Shown in pieces: positions 1-5,406 of a DNA stretch of 5,962 nucleotides. The stretch's first letter is position 1; each line of letters opens with the position of its first letter. Made by a program: the position numbers and the translations under genes. Under the pieces are notes generated by a model. That model was not told where the DNA came from. It made no database searches and saw only the letters and a list, made by a program, of their open reading frames with translations. The stretch is from contig JAEZKY010000105.1 in NCBI GenBank assembly GCA_023435985.1, positions 1 through 5,962 on the forward strand, in the 5' to 3' direction. Source of the DNA: Bacillota bacterium. Its GTDB lineage: Bacteria; Bacillota; Clostridia; Clostridiales; Clostridiaceae.

Positions 1-516
1 AATTACAATTCTCTTAGCATGTAAAGTATCAATAACTGCGCTGCCTTGTGCTAAAAATTCTGGATTTGAAGCTACTTCTATATGAATGTTATTTTTAACA
101 TTTTCTTTTAAAAATTCTTCAATTCTATCATTAGTTCCTATTGGAACTGTTGATTTAACCACTATTAAACAATCTTTCTCTGCATTATCTGCAATTTGAC
201 GGCATACATTAAATACATAATCTAAGTTAGCTGATCCATCTTCTCTTTCTGGAGTACCAACCCCTATGAATATTAAATCAGCATCTTTGTAAGCATTTTT
301 ATAATCAACTGTAAAATGTAATCTATTCTCATCATGATTTCTCTTTAGAAGTTCATCTAAACCTGGTTCATATATAGGTGAAATTCCCTTTTTCATCATT
401 TCAACTTTATTTTTATCTATATCAACACAAGTTACATCATGTCCTATTTCTGAAAGACATGCCCCTGTAACTAAGCCTACGTATCCTGTTCCTGCAACTA
501 CTATTTTCATCTTCAT
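1..516 (-). CDS. UDP-glucose 6-dehydrogenase family protein, N-terminal part (truncated by window edge)
   Basis: This is the N-terminal 172 codons of an NAD-dependent nucleotide-sugar dehydrogenase. Family members oxidise UDP-glucose to UDP-glucuronate (or GDP-mannose and similar substrates) in the cytoplasm, supplying acidic sugars for capsule. The protein opens with a Rossmann nucleotide-binding motif, VAGTGYVG (residues 7-14), followed by an acidic strand end at VDID (31-34). Further family blocks are YEPGLDELL (49-57), GVGTPE (85-90), KSTVPIGT (121-128) and NPEFLAQGSAV (151-161). The catalytic cysteine and the UDP-binding C-terminal domain lie outside the window. The start is the ATG at 516, because GAGAGG (529-524) sits 7 nt upstream; the in-frame ATG at 510 would be too far away. 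The gene begins 16 nt after the transferase stop, so the two are very probably co-transcribed. UDP-glucose is the likeliest substrate given the capsule context, but GDP-mannose or UDP-ManNAc relatives are not excluded. Confidence 0.9.
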   Translation of the reverse strand, partial: MKMKIVVAGTGYVGLVTGACLSEIGHDVTCVDIDKNKVEMMKKGISPIYEPGLDELLKRNHDENRLHFTVDYKNAYKDADLIFIGVGTPEREDGSANLDYVFNVCRQIADNAEKDCLIVVKSTVPIGTNDRIEEFLKENVKNNIHIEVASNPEFLAQGSAVIDTLHAKRIVI

Positions 517-532
517 ATTTATACCTCTCATT

Positions 533-1195
533 CTATCTAGCATGTTTGTCTCCAAATAGTACAGAAAATGTTTTTAAAATTAATTTCATATCAATTAAAA
601 TACTTCTCTCATGCACATATTTTATGTCTAATTCCATCCATTCTTCAAAATCAATATCATTTCTGCCTGACACTTGCCAATAGCAGGTTAATCCTGGCTT
701 AACCTCTAATCTAGTCATCATCCAGTCATCGAATTTTTGAACTTCTTTAGGAAGTGAAGGTCTAGGTCCAACTAAACTCATTTCACCTTTTAATATATTA
801 AACAATTGTGGAAGCTCATCTATGCTTGTTTTTCTTATGAATCTGCCAACTTTAGTTACCCTTGGATCATTCTTCATTTTGAACATTGGTCCGCTCATCT
901 CATTCTTACATTGTAGTTCTCTCTTTAATTTTTCTGCATTAACTACCATTGATCTAAACTTGTACATCTTAAACACTTCACCATTTTTCCCAATCCGCTC
1001 TTGGGCAAAAAATACAGGTCCTCTTGATTCAAGCTTTATTATTATTCCAATAATTAAAAATATTGGTAGCAAAAGTGTTAATCCAGTTAAAGAACAAAGA
1101 ATATCCATAGTTCTTTTAAAAAAGTAATACTCCATCCTAGGTTCAGCTCTATCTTGGAAGACAGCCTCCCCTTTATTAATTTCTAGTTGCTGCAT
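533..1195 (-). CDS. Polyprenyl-phosphate sugar-1-phosphate transferase (short monotopic type)
   Basis: This 220-residue enzyme of the bacterial sugar transferase family (PglC/WbaP catalytic domain) moves a sugar-1-phosphate from a UDP-sugar onto undecaprenyl phosphate at the inner membrane face, starting repeat-unit assembly. Visible hallmarks are the basic KR pair (27-28) before a hydrophobic re-entrant helix (about 31-54) with a central proline (P44), then the FRSM motif (80-83). The catalytic Asp-Glu pair is in TSIDELPQL (D126, E127). These are followed by MSLVGPRP (139-146), with the phosphate-binding PRP, and KPGLTCYWQVSGRN (166-179). It lacks the multi-helix N-terminal region of full WbaP/CpsE proteins of about 450-480 residues. 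The first 20 residues precede the core and are unassigned. The ATG at 1195 has a GGGCGGTG ribosome site 7 nt away. The sugar cannot be read from sequence; glucose, galactose or an N-acetylated deoxy-sugar are usual. It is probably expressed from its own promoter at 1376-1348. Confidence 0.93.
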   Translation of the reverse strand: MQQLEINKGEAVFQDRAEPRMEYYFFKRTMDILCSLTGLTLLLPIFLIIGIIIKLESRGPVFFAQERIGKNGEVFKMYKFRSMVVNAEKLKRELQCKNEMSGPMFKMKNDPRVTKVGRFIRKTSIDELPQLFNILKGEMSLVGPRPSLPKEVQKFDDWMMTRLEVKPGLTCYWQVSGRNDIDFEEWMELDIKYVHERSILIDMKLILKTFSVLFGDKHAR

Positions 1196-1305
1196 TTTAT
1201 CACCGCCCTATGATAATTAATTAGCAATTAAGTTTTTTAATTCTTTACCTCTTTTAATTAAGATAAACAATAGTAAACCTAATTGCTCCTTCAATAAGAT
1301 GAATC

Positions 1306-1402
1306 TTGCTTAATGTAATTTTGTTTTCTCTACACTCTGTATAAACTATATTACAATGAGTATCTATACTTTTCAACACACAATAAACGCTACATTAAGC
1401 AA
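1306..1402. repeat. 12-bp perfect inverted repeat flanking the transferase promoter
   Basis: TTGCTTAATGTA at 1306-1317 is the exact reverse complement of TACATTAAGCAA at 1391-1402, with 73 nt between. The arms lie on either side of the predicted transferase promoter (1376-1348), and the repeat centre (about 1354) falls at its -10 box. The right arm is also part of the stem-loop at 1385-1431, so the two pairings exclude each other. A two-site operator or an RNA switch would fit; both are inference. Confidence 0.6.
1348..1376 (-). promoter_or_regulatory. Predicted sigma-A promoter for the sugar transferase and dehydrogenase genes
   Basis: TTGAAA (1376-1371) and TAATAT (1353-1348) are separated by exactly 17 nt, one mismatch each from consensus. 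Transcription would start near 1341, giving a leader of about 145 nt before the transferase ATG at 1195. The spacer contains the perfect interrupted palindrome AGTAT-CT-ATACT (1359-1370, plus-strand reading), which could be a repressor or activator site. A weaker overlapping candidate is TTGATA/TATTGT, with a 17-nt spacer, about 30 nt upstream. Confidence 0.65.
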
Positions 1403-1431
1403 TATCAAGGATAGATGCTAATATAGCGTTT
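1385..1431 (-). terminator. Long stem-loop after cpsB, possible weak terminator or attenuator
   Basis: On the minus-strand transcript, AAACGCUAUAUUAGCA (1431-1416) pairs with 1401-1385. This gives 16 base pairs, including one G-U wobble (1423/1393), one bulged U (1398) and a 14-nt loop. On the plus strand the wobble becomes a C/A mismatch, so the fold favours RNA made from cpsB toward the transferase. It starts 64 nt past the cpsB stop. The following UUUAUUGUGUGUU is only moderately U-rich, so termination is probably partial. It could instead be a processing or stability element. Confidence 0.5.
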
Positions 1432-1494
1432 TATGACAAATATTTATTCTATTTTCATTTTTATGGTATCTAAATTTGAGACATGTAATATGGA

Positions 1495-2277
1495 TTAAAT
1501 CTTAAGAAACGATAATATAGATTTCTTACTTTTTATTTTTTTACCAACAAATTCCACCTCGTGATTATTTAATAATTTTTCAGAACTTTCTTCAAGAATT
1601 TGTTCATTCATTAGTCCACTAGTAAGACTTGTAACTCTCAATACTTCAATGGCATCTCTTATACCAGAATTTCTACTTTCCACATTATGTGCATCAGAAC
1701 CAATAAAATTATATATGTTATTTTCTAAATATAAAGAAGCAGTTTTTCTAACATTTTCTCCAAACTTTCCTTCAATACTTCCTGAATTCATCTGAAATAG
1801 ATATCCAGCATCAATAAACTTATTAATTAATGATGGTTCTTCTCTAAATGGTTTATACCTTTCTGGATGGGCTATTATTGGAACAATATCCCTAACCTGC
1901 AATTCATAAAGAATATCAACTATATTGCTATCAAATCCATGCATAGGAAATTCAATAAGCATATATCTGGAATCATTTATAGTCCCTATATTACCCTGAA
2001 GGAAATTTTCAATTATGCTTTCATTATAATAGATTTCCTGACCACTATAAATTTTGATATTTATTCCTTCTTTATTGGCAGCAATTGCAACCTCATTCGT
2101 TAAAGCTTTAACTTCATTTATAGTTGCATCTCCGTATTCCAATAAATAGTGAGGAGTTGCTACAATTTCTCTTGTTCCATTTCTTTCTGCATTTCTTAAC
2201 ATTTCTAGTGTCATTTCCATACTTTCAGAACCATCATCAATACCCGGTAATATATGCGAATGTATATCTGCTATCAT
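1495..2277 (-). CDS. cpsB: PHP-family manganese-dependent protein-tyrosine phosphatase (CpsB/YwqE type)
   Basis: This cytoplasmic phosphatase of the CpsB/CapC/YwqE family (260 residues, close to the usual 240-260) removes phosphate from the C-terminal tyrosines of the partner kinase CpsD. It carries the metal-binding blocks of the PHP fold: DIHSHILPGIDDGS (4-17, with H6, H8 and D14), ATPHY (40-44), GQE (79-81), IEFP (108-111), AHPERY (136-141) and GSDAHN (193-198). The order and spacing are those of the family, and no key residue is missing. I start it at the ATG at 2277, not the in-frame GTG at 2283: AGGGGG (2290-2285) lies 7 nt before that ATG but only 1 nt before the GTG. The gene follows cpsD by 375 nt and sits directly behind an intrinsic terminator, so its expression should depend on readthrough. 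The lysine-rich end (KKIKSKK, 246-252) is unusual but not diagnostic. Confidence 0.94.
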   Translation of the reverse strand: MIADIHSHILPGIDDGSESMEMTLEMLRNAERNGTREIVATPHYLLEYGDATINEVKALTNEVAIAANKEGINIKIYSGQEIYYNESIIENFLQGNIGTINDSRYMLIEFPMHGFDSNIVDILYELQVRDIVPIIAHPERYKPFREEPSLINKFIDAGYLFQMNSGSIEGKFGENVRKTASLYLENNIYNFIGSDAHNVESRNSGIRDAIEVLRVTSLTSGLMNEQILEESSEKLLNNHEVEFVGKKIKSKKSILSFLKI

Positions 2278-2284
2278 AACCACA

Positions 2285-2290
2285 CCCCCT
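2285..2290 (-). promoter_or_regulatory. Ribosome binding site that fixes the cpsB start
   Basis: AGGGGG (minus strand), 7 nt before the ATG at 2277. It overlaps the position needed by the upstream in-frame GTG (2283), which rules that start out. It lies only 17 nt past the terminator stem, so terminator readthrough and translation initiation are physically close. Confidence 0.75.
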
Positions 2291-2307
2291 TTTATAAGTT
2301 AAGGAAG

Positions 2308-2326
2308 AAAAGCCCAACAGGCTTTT
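2308..2326 (-). terminator. Intrinsic terminator in the cpsB leader (attenuator-like)
   Basis: On the minus strand AAAAGCC (2326-2320) and GGCTTTT (2314-2308) form a 7-bp stem with a TGTTG loop, followed by CTTCCTT. The stem ends only 30 nt before the cpsB ATG, and no credible promoter fits in between, so every cpsB transcript must pass it. The plus strand reads into a run of six T (2323-2328), so it could also stop transcription in the other direction. An alternative pairing of GGATTTTT (2347-2340) with AAAAAGCC (2327-2320), one mismatch, would take up the 5' arm and act as an antiterminator. Confidence 0.75.
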
Positions 2327-2483
2327 TTAAATATATTTTAAAAATCCTCTTAAGGTTTTCATCTTTAACCTATCACTCTTAATCTGTCTAATCCATTATC
2401 CTTCATTAAAGATATGCTTACATAAAATAAGTTACTTTCTCACTATGTCTCATTATAATTATAATACCATGTAAAATAAACTT
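2327..2483 (-). promoter_or_regulatory. Transcribed cpsB leader region of unknown regulatory type
   Basis: About 155 nt lie between the predicted start of transcription (near 2483) and the leader terminator. The stretch has no gene. It holds a small hairpin, AGGTT/AACCT, around 2371-2353 and the candidate antiterminator strand GGATTTTT (2347-2340). It also has a possible 11-codon open frame, MKTLRGFLKYI (2362-2327, including the stop), with only a weak AGG ribosome site. I do not recognise a known riboswitch: the conserved c-di-GMP-I, T-box specifier/T-box and purine-core motifs are not visible. The function is inferred from the promoter-leader-terminator layout. Confidence 0.4.
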
Positions 2484-2489
2484 TCATAT

Positions 2490-2519
2490 ATTATACATTT
2501 CTTAAACATGATCTGCCAA
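2490..2519 (-). promoter_or_regulatory. Predicted sigma-A promoter for cpsB
   Basis: TTGGCA (2519-2514), an 18-nt spacer, then a perfect TATAAT (2495-2490). Transcription would start near 2483, about 205 nt before the cpsB ATG. This is the best promoter match in the 2278-2652 gap and lies downstream of cpsD, so cpsB can be transcribed independently of the kinase gene. Confidence 0.7.
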
Positions 2520-2590
2520 TATATTTTTGTAAATACATGGATTTAAGTTTTATACCTATATATCTAAATTTTATTTGAGTAAAGGCTGAA

Positions 2591-2612
2591 GCATTGTCGA
2601 AAAACGACAAGC
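2591..2612 (-). other. Stem-loop downstream of cpsD
   Basis: TTGTCG (2594-2599) and CGACAA (2605-2610) pair around an AAAAA loop (plus-strand reading). G2591 and C2592 extend the stem by pairing with C2612 and G2611, leaving A2593 bulged. GGC (2584-2586) and GCC (2611-2613) offer a further alternative. It starts about 40 nt past the cpsD stop. Neither strand shows a T-run immediately after the stem, so it is not a convincing intrinsic terminator. It may protect the 3' end, pause polymerase or bind a protein. Confidence 0.55.
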
Positions 2613-2652
2613 CAATCCGACTGCCTATTTTCTTTCACATGCTTAAATATTA

Positions 2653-3387
2653 TTATTCCTTACCTTCTTCATCTCCATAATAGTTACTGTATTTTCCTCT
2701 AGTGTTTTCTACTGCATGTAATACTGTCCCTAATATATTAGCTCCAACCTTATCTAGAAGATTCTTTGCCTCTATTACCGCATCTCTTTTTGTTACAGCT
2801 GCTCTAACTACTAAAATGGTACCATCAACTTTTGTTGAAAGTATTTGAGCATCCGTAACTGCTTTAAGAGGTGCTGTATCTAAAACTACAAAATCATATC
2901 TCCTTTTTAATTCTTCAATCAAGTTACTCATAGCTGATGAGGCTAGCATTTCTGATGGGTTCGGAGGAGTTTTTCCTGAAGTTAAAAAATATAGATTATC
3001 ATTACGTTTTTGCACAGCTTCTTCGATAGAAACCTTTCCAATTAAAATTTCCGAAATTCCAACTAAATTTGATGCTTTAAAGTTTTTATGTACTGAAGGT
3101 TTTCTTAGATCACAATCTGCCAGAATAACCTTTTTATCGCTTTGTGCAAAGGTTAAAGCAATATTTCCAGCAACAGTGGATTTCCCTTCTGCCATTTCTG
3201 CACTTGTAACTGCGATAGTTCTTATTTCTTTGTCAAAAGAAGAATATTGAATATTGGTACGCAAGGTTCTATATGCTTCTGCAACCACTGATTTTGGTTT
3301 TTCCTCGACTGTAAACCCTGCATGAATTCTATCATCAATTATATCTTTTCCTCTCTTATGATATTTTGTTGCCTCTAACACTGACAT
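2653..3387 (-). CDS. cpsD: Capsular tyrosine autokinase (BY-kinase, CpsD/YwqD type)
   Basis: This 244-residue cytoplasmic bacterial tyrosine kinase is activated by its membrane partner CpsC and phosphorylates its own C-terminal tyrosines to control polysaccharide polymerisation and export. The EAYRTLR motif (E37, R40, R43) is the known ring-forming interface. Walker A is AEMAEGKST (63-71, K69), a variant with alanine where glycine is usual. Walker A' is ILADCDLR (88-95, D91 and D93), and Walker B is FVVLDTAP (166-173, D170). The C-terminal tail carries the tyrosine cluster KYSNYYGDEE (Y233, Y236, Y237), smaller than in some relatives but sufficient for the family pattern. The ATG at 3387 has AAGGTG about 7 nt upstream. 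The gene starts 14 nt after the cpsC stop, so the pair is co-transcribed and probably coupled, as expected for a split Firmicute kinase. No strong terminator follows it; a stem-loop lies at 2591-2612. Confidence 0.95.
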   Translation of the reverse strand: MSVLEATKYHKRGKDIIDDRIHAGFTVEEKPKSVVAEAYRTLRTNIQYSSFDKEIRTIAVTSAEMAEGKSTVAGNIALTFAQSDKKVILADCDLRKPSVHKNFKASNLVGISEILIGKVSIEEAVQKRNDNLYFLTSGKTPPNPSEMLASSAMSNLIEELKRRYDFVVLDTAPLKAVTDAQILSTKVDGTILVVRAAVTKRDAVIEAKNLLDKVGANILGTVLHAVENTRGKYSNYYGDEEGKE

Positions 3388-3401
3388 ACCTTCACACCTT
3401 T

Positions 3402-4088
3402 CTAGGACTTAAATTTATCAGGAATAGTACCTAAAACTGGAACTCCTAATACTTCCTCCATCTCCTCTCTAGTCTTAAAAGTATTATCCATAAACTCGAT
3501 TAGAAAGCTTAATCCTAAGCTGATAATCAGCCCTGCCAAAAAAGCTATCCCTATATTTAATTTCTTATTTGGACTTACTGGATTATCTGTCACTTTTACA
3601 CTTTCTATTGTTTTTACATTACCATTAGGAATTAACTCTTTTGATGACCTTATGAATTCATCCGTAACTGCTTTTACCACATCGCTAGCTTCTGATTTAT
3701 GTGGGCTTACATAACTAATTTCTAAAATCTGCGTGTCAGTCCTTGGATTAACATTTAATGTACTCAGTATATTATCAGAAGTTAAATTTAAATTACTGAA
3801 ATTAATTGCTCTGTCTATTAAATCATTAGTTTTAATTATTTCAACATACGTCTTTAATAATTTTTGATACATCTGTACATCATTAGTATCATAGCTCTGC
3901 TCCTGCCCCTGAGCATTGAGTTCTTTACCAATAAACACTTTCGTGCTTGCTTCATATTTTGGCGGGATTATGAGAAAGCTTGTTATTGCAGAAAGTGCGG
4001 TCGCAATTAAAGTAATTCCAAGTATCATTTTCCATCTTTTTATTAATACATTTATTAAATCTTCAATTTTTACAACTTCTTTATTCAT
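3402..4088 (-). CDS. cpsC: Wzz-type chain-length regulator and kinase activator (CpsC/YwqC type)
   Basis: This 228-residue membrane protein is a polysaccharide co-polymerase: it sets chain length and activates CpsD through its cytoplasmic tail. The N-terminal Wzz domain has a short cytosolic lead, IEDLINVLIKRWK (8-20), then a first membrane helix (about 20-42). The extracytoplasmic part follows (about 43-176), with the usual PPKYEAST start and a proline-rich stretch, NPVSPNKKLN (169-178), before the second helix (about 178-198). The tail FMDNTFKTREEMEEVLGVPVLGTIP (199-223) is the conserved juxtamembrane segment that contacts the kinase nucleotide site. Length and topology match CpsC/CapA rather than the fused proteobacterial Wzc. 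GGAG lies about 11 nt before the ATG, a weaker site than its neighbours have. The 91-nt gap after the binding-protein gene shows neither a good sigma-A promoter nor a terminator, so cpsC and cpsD may be read from the binding-protein promoter. Confidence 0.94.
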   Translation of the reverse strand: MNKEVVKIEDLINVLIKRWKMILGITLIATALSAITSFLIIPPKYEASTKVFIGKELNAQGQEQSYDTNDVQMYQKLLKTYVEIIKTNDLIDRAINFSNLNLTSDNILSTLNVNPRTDTQILEISYVSPHKSEASDVVKAVTDEFIRSSKELIPNGNVKTIESVKVTDNPVSPNKKLNIGIAFLAGLIISLGLSFLIEFMDNTFKTREEMEEVLGVPVLGTIPDKFKS

Positions 4089-4179
4089 ATATTCAATTTC
4101 TCCATCGTTAACATATTATTTTATCTTTGCAATAAATATTTTTAGGAATATGCATGATATAAAACTCTTTCTAATATTC

Positions 4180-5250
4180 TTATGAATTATTACTTGAAGT
4201 ACTGGTATACTCATAATATGGTGATCGAACTATAATTCCAGTTTCATCAAATTTATAGTTTGTATTTAAGAGCGGAGGATTGCCTAAAGCCATATTTAAT
4301 GCAGCATAATAAAAAATTTCTGCTCTCTTGCGAGAATCTTGAACAACTGTACCAGTCATAAGTCCTTTTTTTATTAAATCTTTTGCTTCTGTTATCCCAT
4401 CAACTCCAACTACTGGAATATATCTTGATTTATCACCTTTATTATAACCATATTTTTGCAATCCTTTAATAGCACCTATTGCCATAGCATCATTATTTGA
4501 AATTATAGCTTCAATTTTGTTACCAAACTTGAAGTATAATAATTGTATAGCATTTTCAGCACATAATTCTTTCCAATCGCAAAATTGTAATGCCAATTCT
4601 TCAGTTTTTATACCAGCTTCATTTAAAGCTTCAATAACCTCTTTTGTTCTTGAGATAGCTTCTGGACTATCACTATCACCATGAAACATAATATATTGCA
4701 GCTTATTATCCTTATTTTTATCAATACCATCTTTATTAGCATTCCATAAATCAATAAGGATTTTTCCTTGCAGTTCACCCGATTGCTTAATATCTGATGC
4801 TACAAAAATAACTTTCTTATAACTTTTTACATAATTCAACAATTCTTTATTAGGATCTGCATATATAATTAGAGGAATGTTTTTATCAATAATTTCGTTA
4901 AGAATTCCTTGTATTTTATTTAAGTTTTGATCCACTAGATTAACAATTAATACGTCAAACTTATCTTTAAGTGCCCTATCTATGCTTTCATTTTGAGTAA
5001 GTTGATTTCCCTTAGCATCAAAATAAGTAAATTCAATCTTAGTACCATTTTCCTTTTTAATATCTTCTAAACTTTGTCTTATCATTGAAAAATAGGGATC
5101 ATCAAGTTCATATATGAATACTCCAACATTAATAGGCTTAACTGAATTATTATTTATAACTGGATATGCACTGCATTGATGATTATCTGCTAATAAAATA
5201 TTTATAATAATTATTATGATAAGTGATAGCGTTTTTCTTAAATTTTTCAT
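4180..5250 (-). CDS. Secreted MglB-like galactose/glucose-type sugar-binding protein
   Basis: This 356-residue protein is a type I periplasmic-binding-fold protein resembling E. coli MglB throughout. A signal segment (K2/R5, then a hydrophobic run at about 8-20) is followed by the start of the fold, NVGVFIYELDDPYF (41-54). It keeps an EF-hand-like calcium loop, with D177, N179, D181, K183, Q185 and the distal E247 matching the MglB calcium ligands in position. Sugar-contact positions D51, N104, R201, W226, SNND (251-254) and D284 are retained. The MglB His152/Asp154 pair is replaced by Ser195/Glu197, and the ligand-rich LNDANN stretch by VQDSRK (303-308), so specificity may differ. No permease or ATPase gene is in the window. 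The signal region has Cys26 preceded by N-H-Q, which does not fit a lipobox. I start at the ATG at 5250, 7 nt after GGAGGG; the GTG at 5265 lies upstream of and overlaps this site. It may sense or bind sugar for capsule control rather than serve uptake; that is inference. Confidence 0.88.
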   Translation of the reverse strand: MKNLRKTLSLIIIIIINILLADNHQCSAYPVINNNSVKPINVGVFIYELDDPYFSMIRQSLEDIKKENGTKIEFTYFDAKGNQLTQNESIDRALKDKFDVLIVNLVDQNLNKIQGILNEIIDKNIPLIIYADPNKELLNYVKSYKKVIFVASDIKQSGELQGKILIDLWNANKDGIDKNKDNKLQYIMFHGDSDSPEAISRTKEVIEALNEAGIKTEELALQFCDWKELCAENAIQLLYFKFGNKIEAIISNNDAMAIGAIKGLQKYGYNKGDKSRYIPVVGVDGITEAKDLIKKGLMTGTVVQDSRKRAEIFYYAALNMALGNPPLLNTNYKFDETGIIVRSPYYEYTSTSSNNS

Positions 5251-5257
5251 TTTATAA

Positions 5258-5263
5258 CCCTCC
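5258..5263 (-). promoter_or_regulatory. Ribosome binding site that fixes the sugar-binding protein start
   Basis: GGAGGG (minus strand), 7 nt before the ATG at 5250. The in-frame GTG at 5265 overlaps this site and would add only MEGYK before the basic start of the signal peptide, so it is not a likely start. Confidence 0.8.
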
Positions 5264-5316
5264 ACTTAACTACATGCCTTCCTTATACTCTTAGCATATC
5301 TTTTAATAAAAAATTT

Positions 5317-5345
5317 ATTCTATATTTTTGTATATCTTAAAACAA
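5317..5345 (-). promoter_or_regulatory. Candidate promoter for the sugar-binding protein gene (and possibly cpsC-cpsD)
   Basis: TTGTTT (5345-5340), a 17-nt spacer and TAGAAT (5322-5317) on the minus strand. Transcription would begin near 5310, about 60 nt before the ATG. The surrounding divergent gap is extremely AT-rich, so chance matches are likely. Confidence 0.4.
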
Positions 5346-5366
5346 TTTATATTTTTTATTTATAAA
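5337..5366 (+). promoter_or_regulatory. Weak candidate promoter for the CBS-domain gene
   Basis: TTAAAA (5337-5342), 18 nt, then TATAAA (5361-5366) on the plus strand, about 40 nt before the ATG at 5407. It overlaps the opposing candidate promoter, so the two divergent genes could interfere. The match is poor in AT-rich sequence, and a sporulation or alternative sigma factor is equally possible. Confidence 0.28.
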
Positions 5367-5392
5367 AATACTTTCATTGGGAAATATATTTT

Positions 5393-5398
5393 AGGAGG
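5393..5398 (+). promoter_or_regulatory. Consensus ribosome binding site of the CBS-domain gene
   Basis: AGGAGG followed by TGAATATT and the ATG at 5407, an 8-nt spacing. The in-frame GTG at 5398 overlaps the last G of this site, so it cannot be the start. Confidence 0.85.
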
Positions 5399-5406
5399 TG
5401 AATATT

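Noticed and set aside
822..1127. Plus-strand open frame of 101 codons
   Set aside because: It lies wholly inside the sugar transferase gene on the other strand, has no ribosome site, and resembles no family; a shadow frame.
1226..1242. AATTAA/TTAATT hairpin before the transferase gene
   Set aside because: Six A-T pairs in very AT-rich sequence; not distinguishable from chance.
1867..2103. Plus-strand open frame of 78 codons
   Set aside because: Antisense to the conserved core of cpsB and without a ribosome site; a shadow frame.
2278..2283. GTG at 2283 as the cpsB start
   Set aside because: It is 1 nt from the AGGGGG site; the ATG at 2277 has the correct 7-nt spacing and leads straight into the PHP motif.
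2291..2317. Possible promoter TTGGGC / TATAAA just before cpsB
   Set aside because: The spacer is only 15 nt, it overlaps the terminator stem, and transcription would begin inside the ribosome binding site.
2327..2652. c-di-GMP, T-box or purine riboswitch in the cpsB leader
   Set aside because: None of the conserved core sequences of these classes was visible; the region is reported only as an uncharacterised leader.
4089..4179. Independent promoter or terminator between the sugar-binding gene and cpsC
   Set aside because: Only poor hexamer matches and A-T-only hairpins; nothing supportable was found.
3916..4185. Plus-strand open frame of 89 codons, hydrophobic
   Set aside because: Antisense to the cpsC N-terminus; its hydrophobic look comes from the complementary membrane-helix coding sequence.
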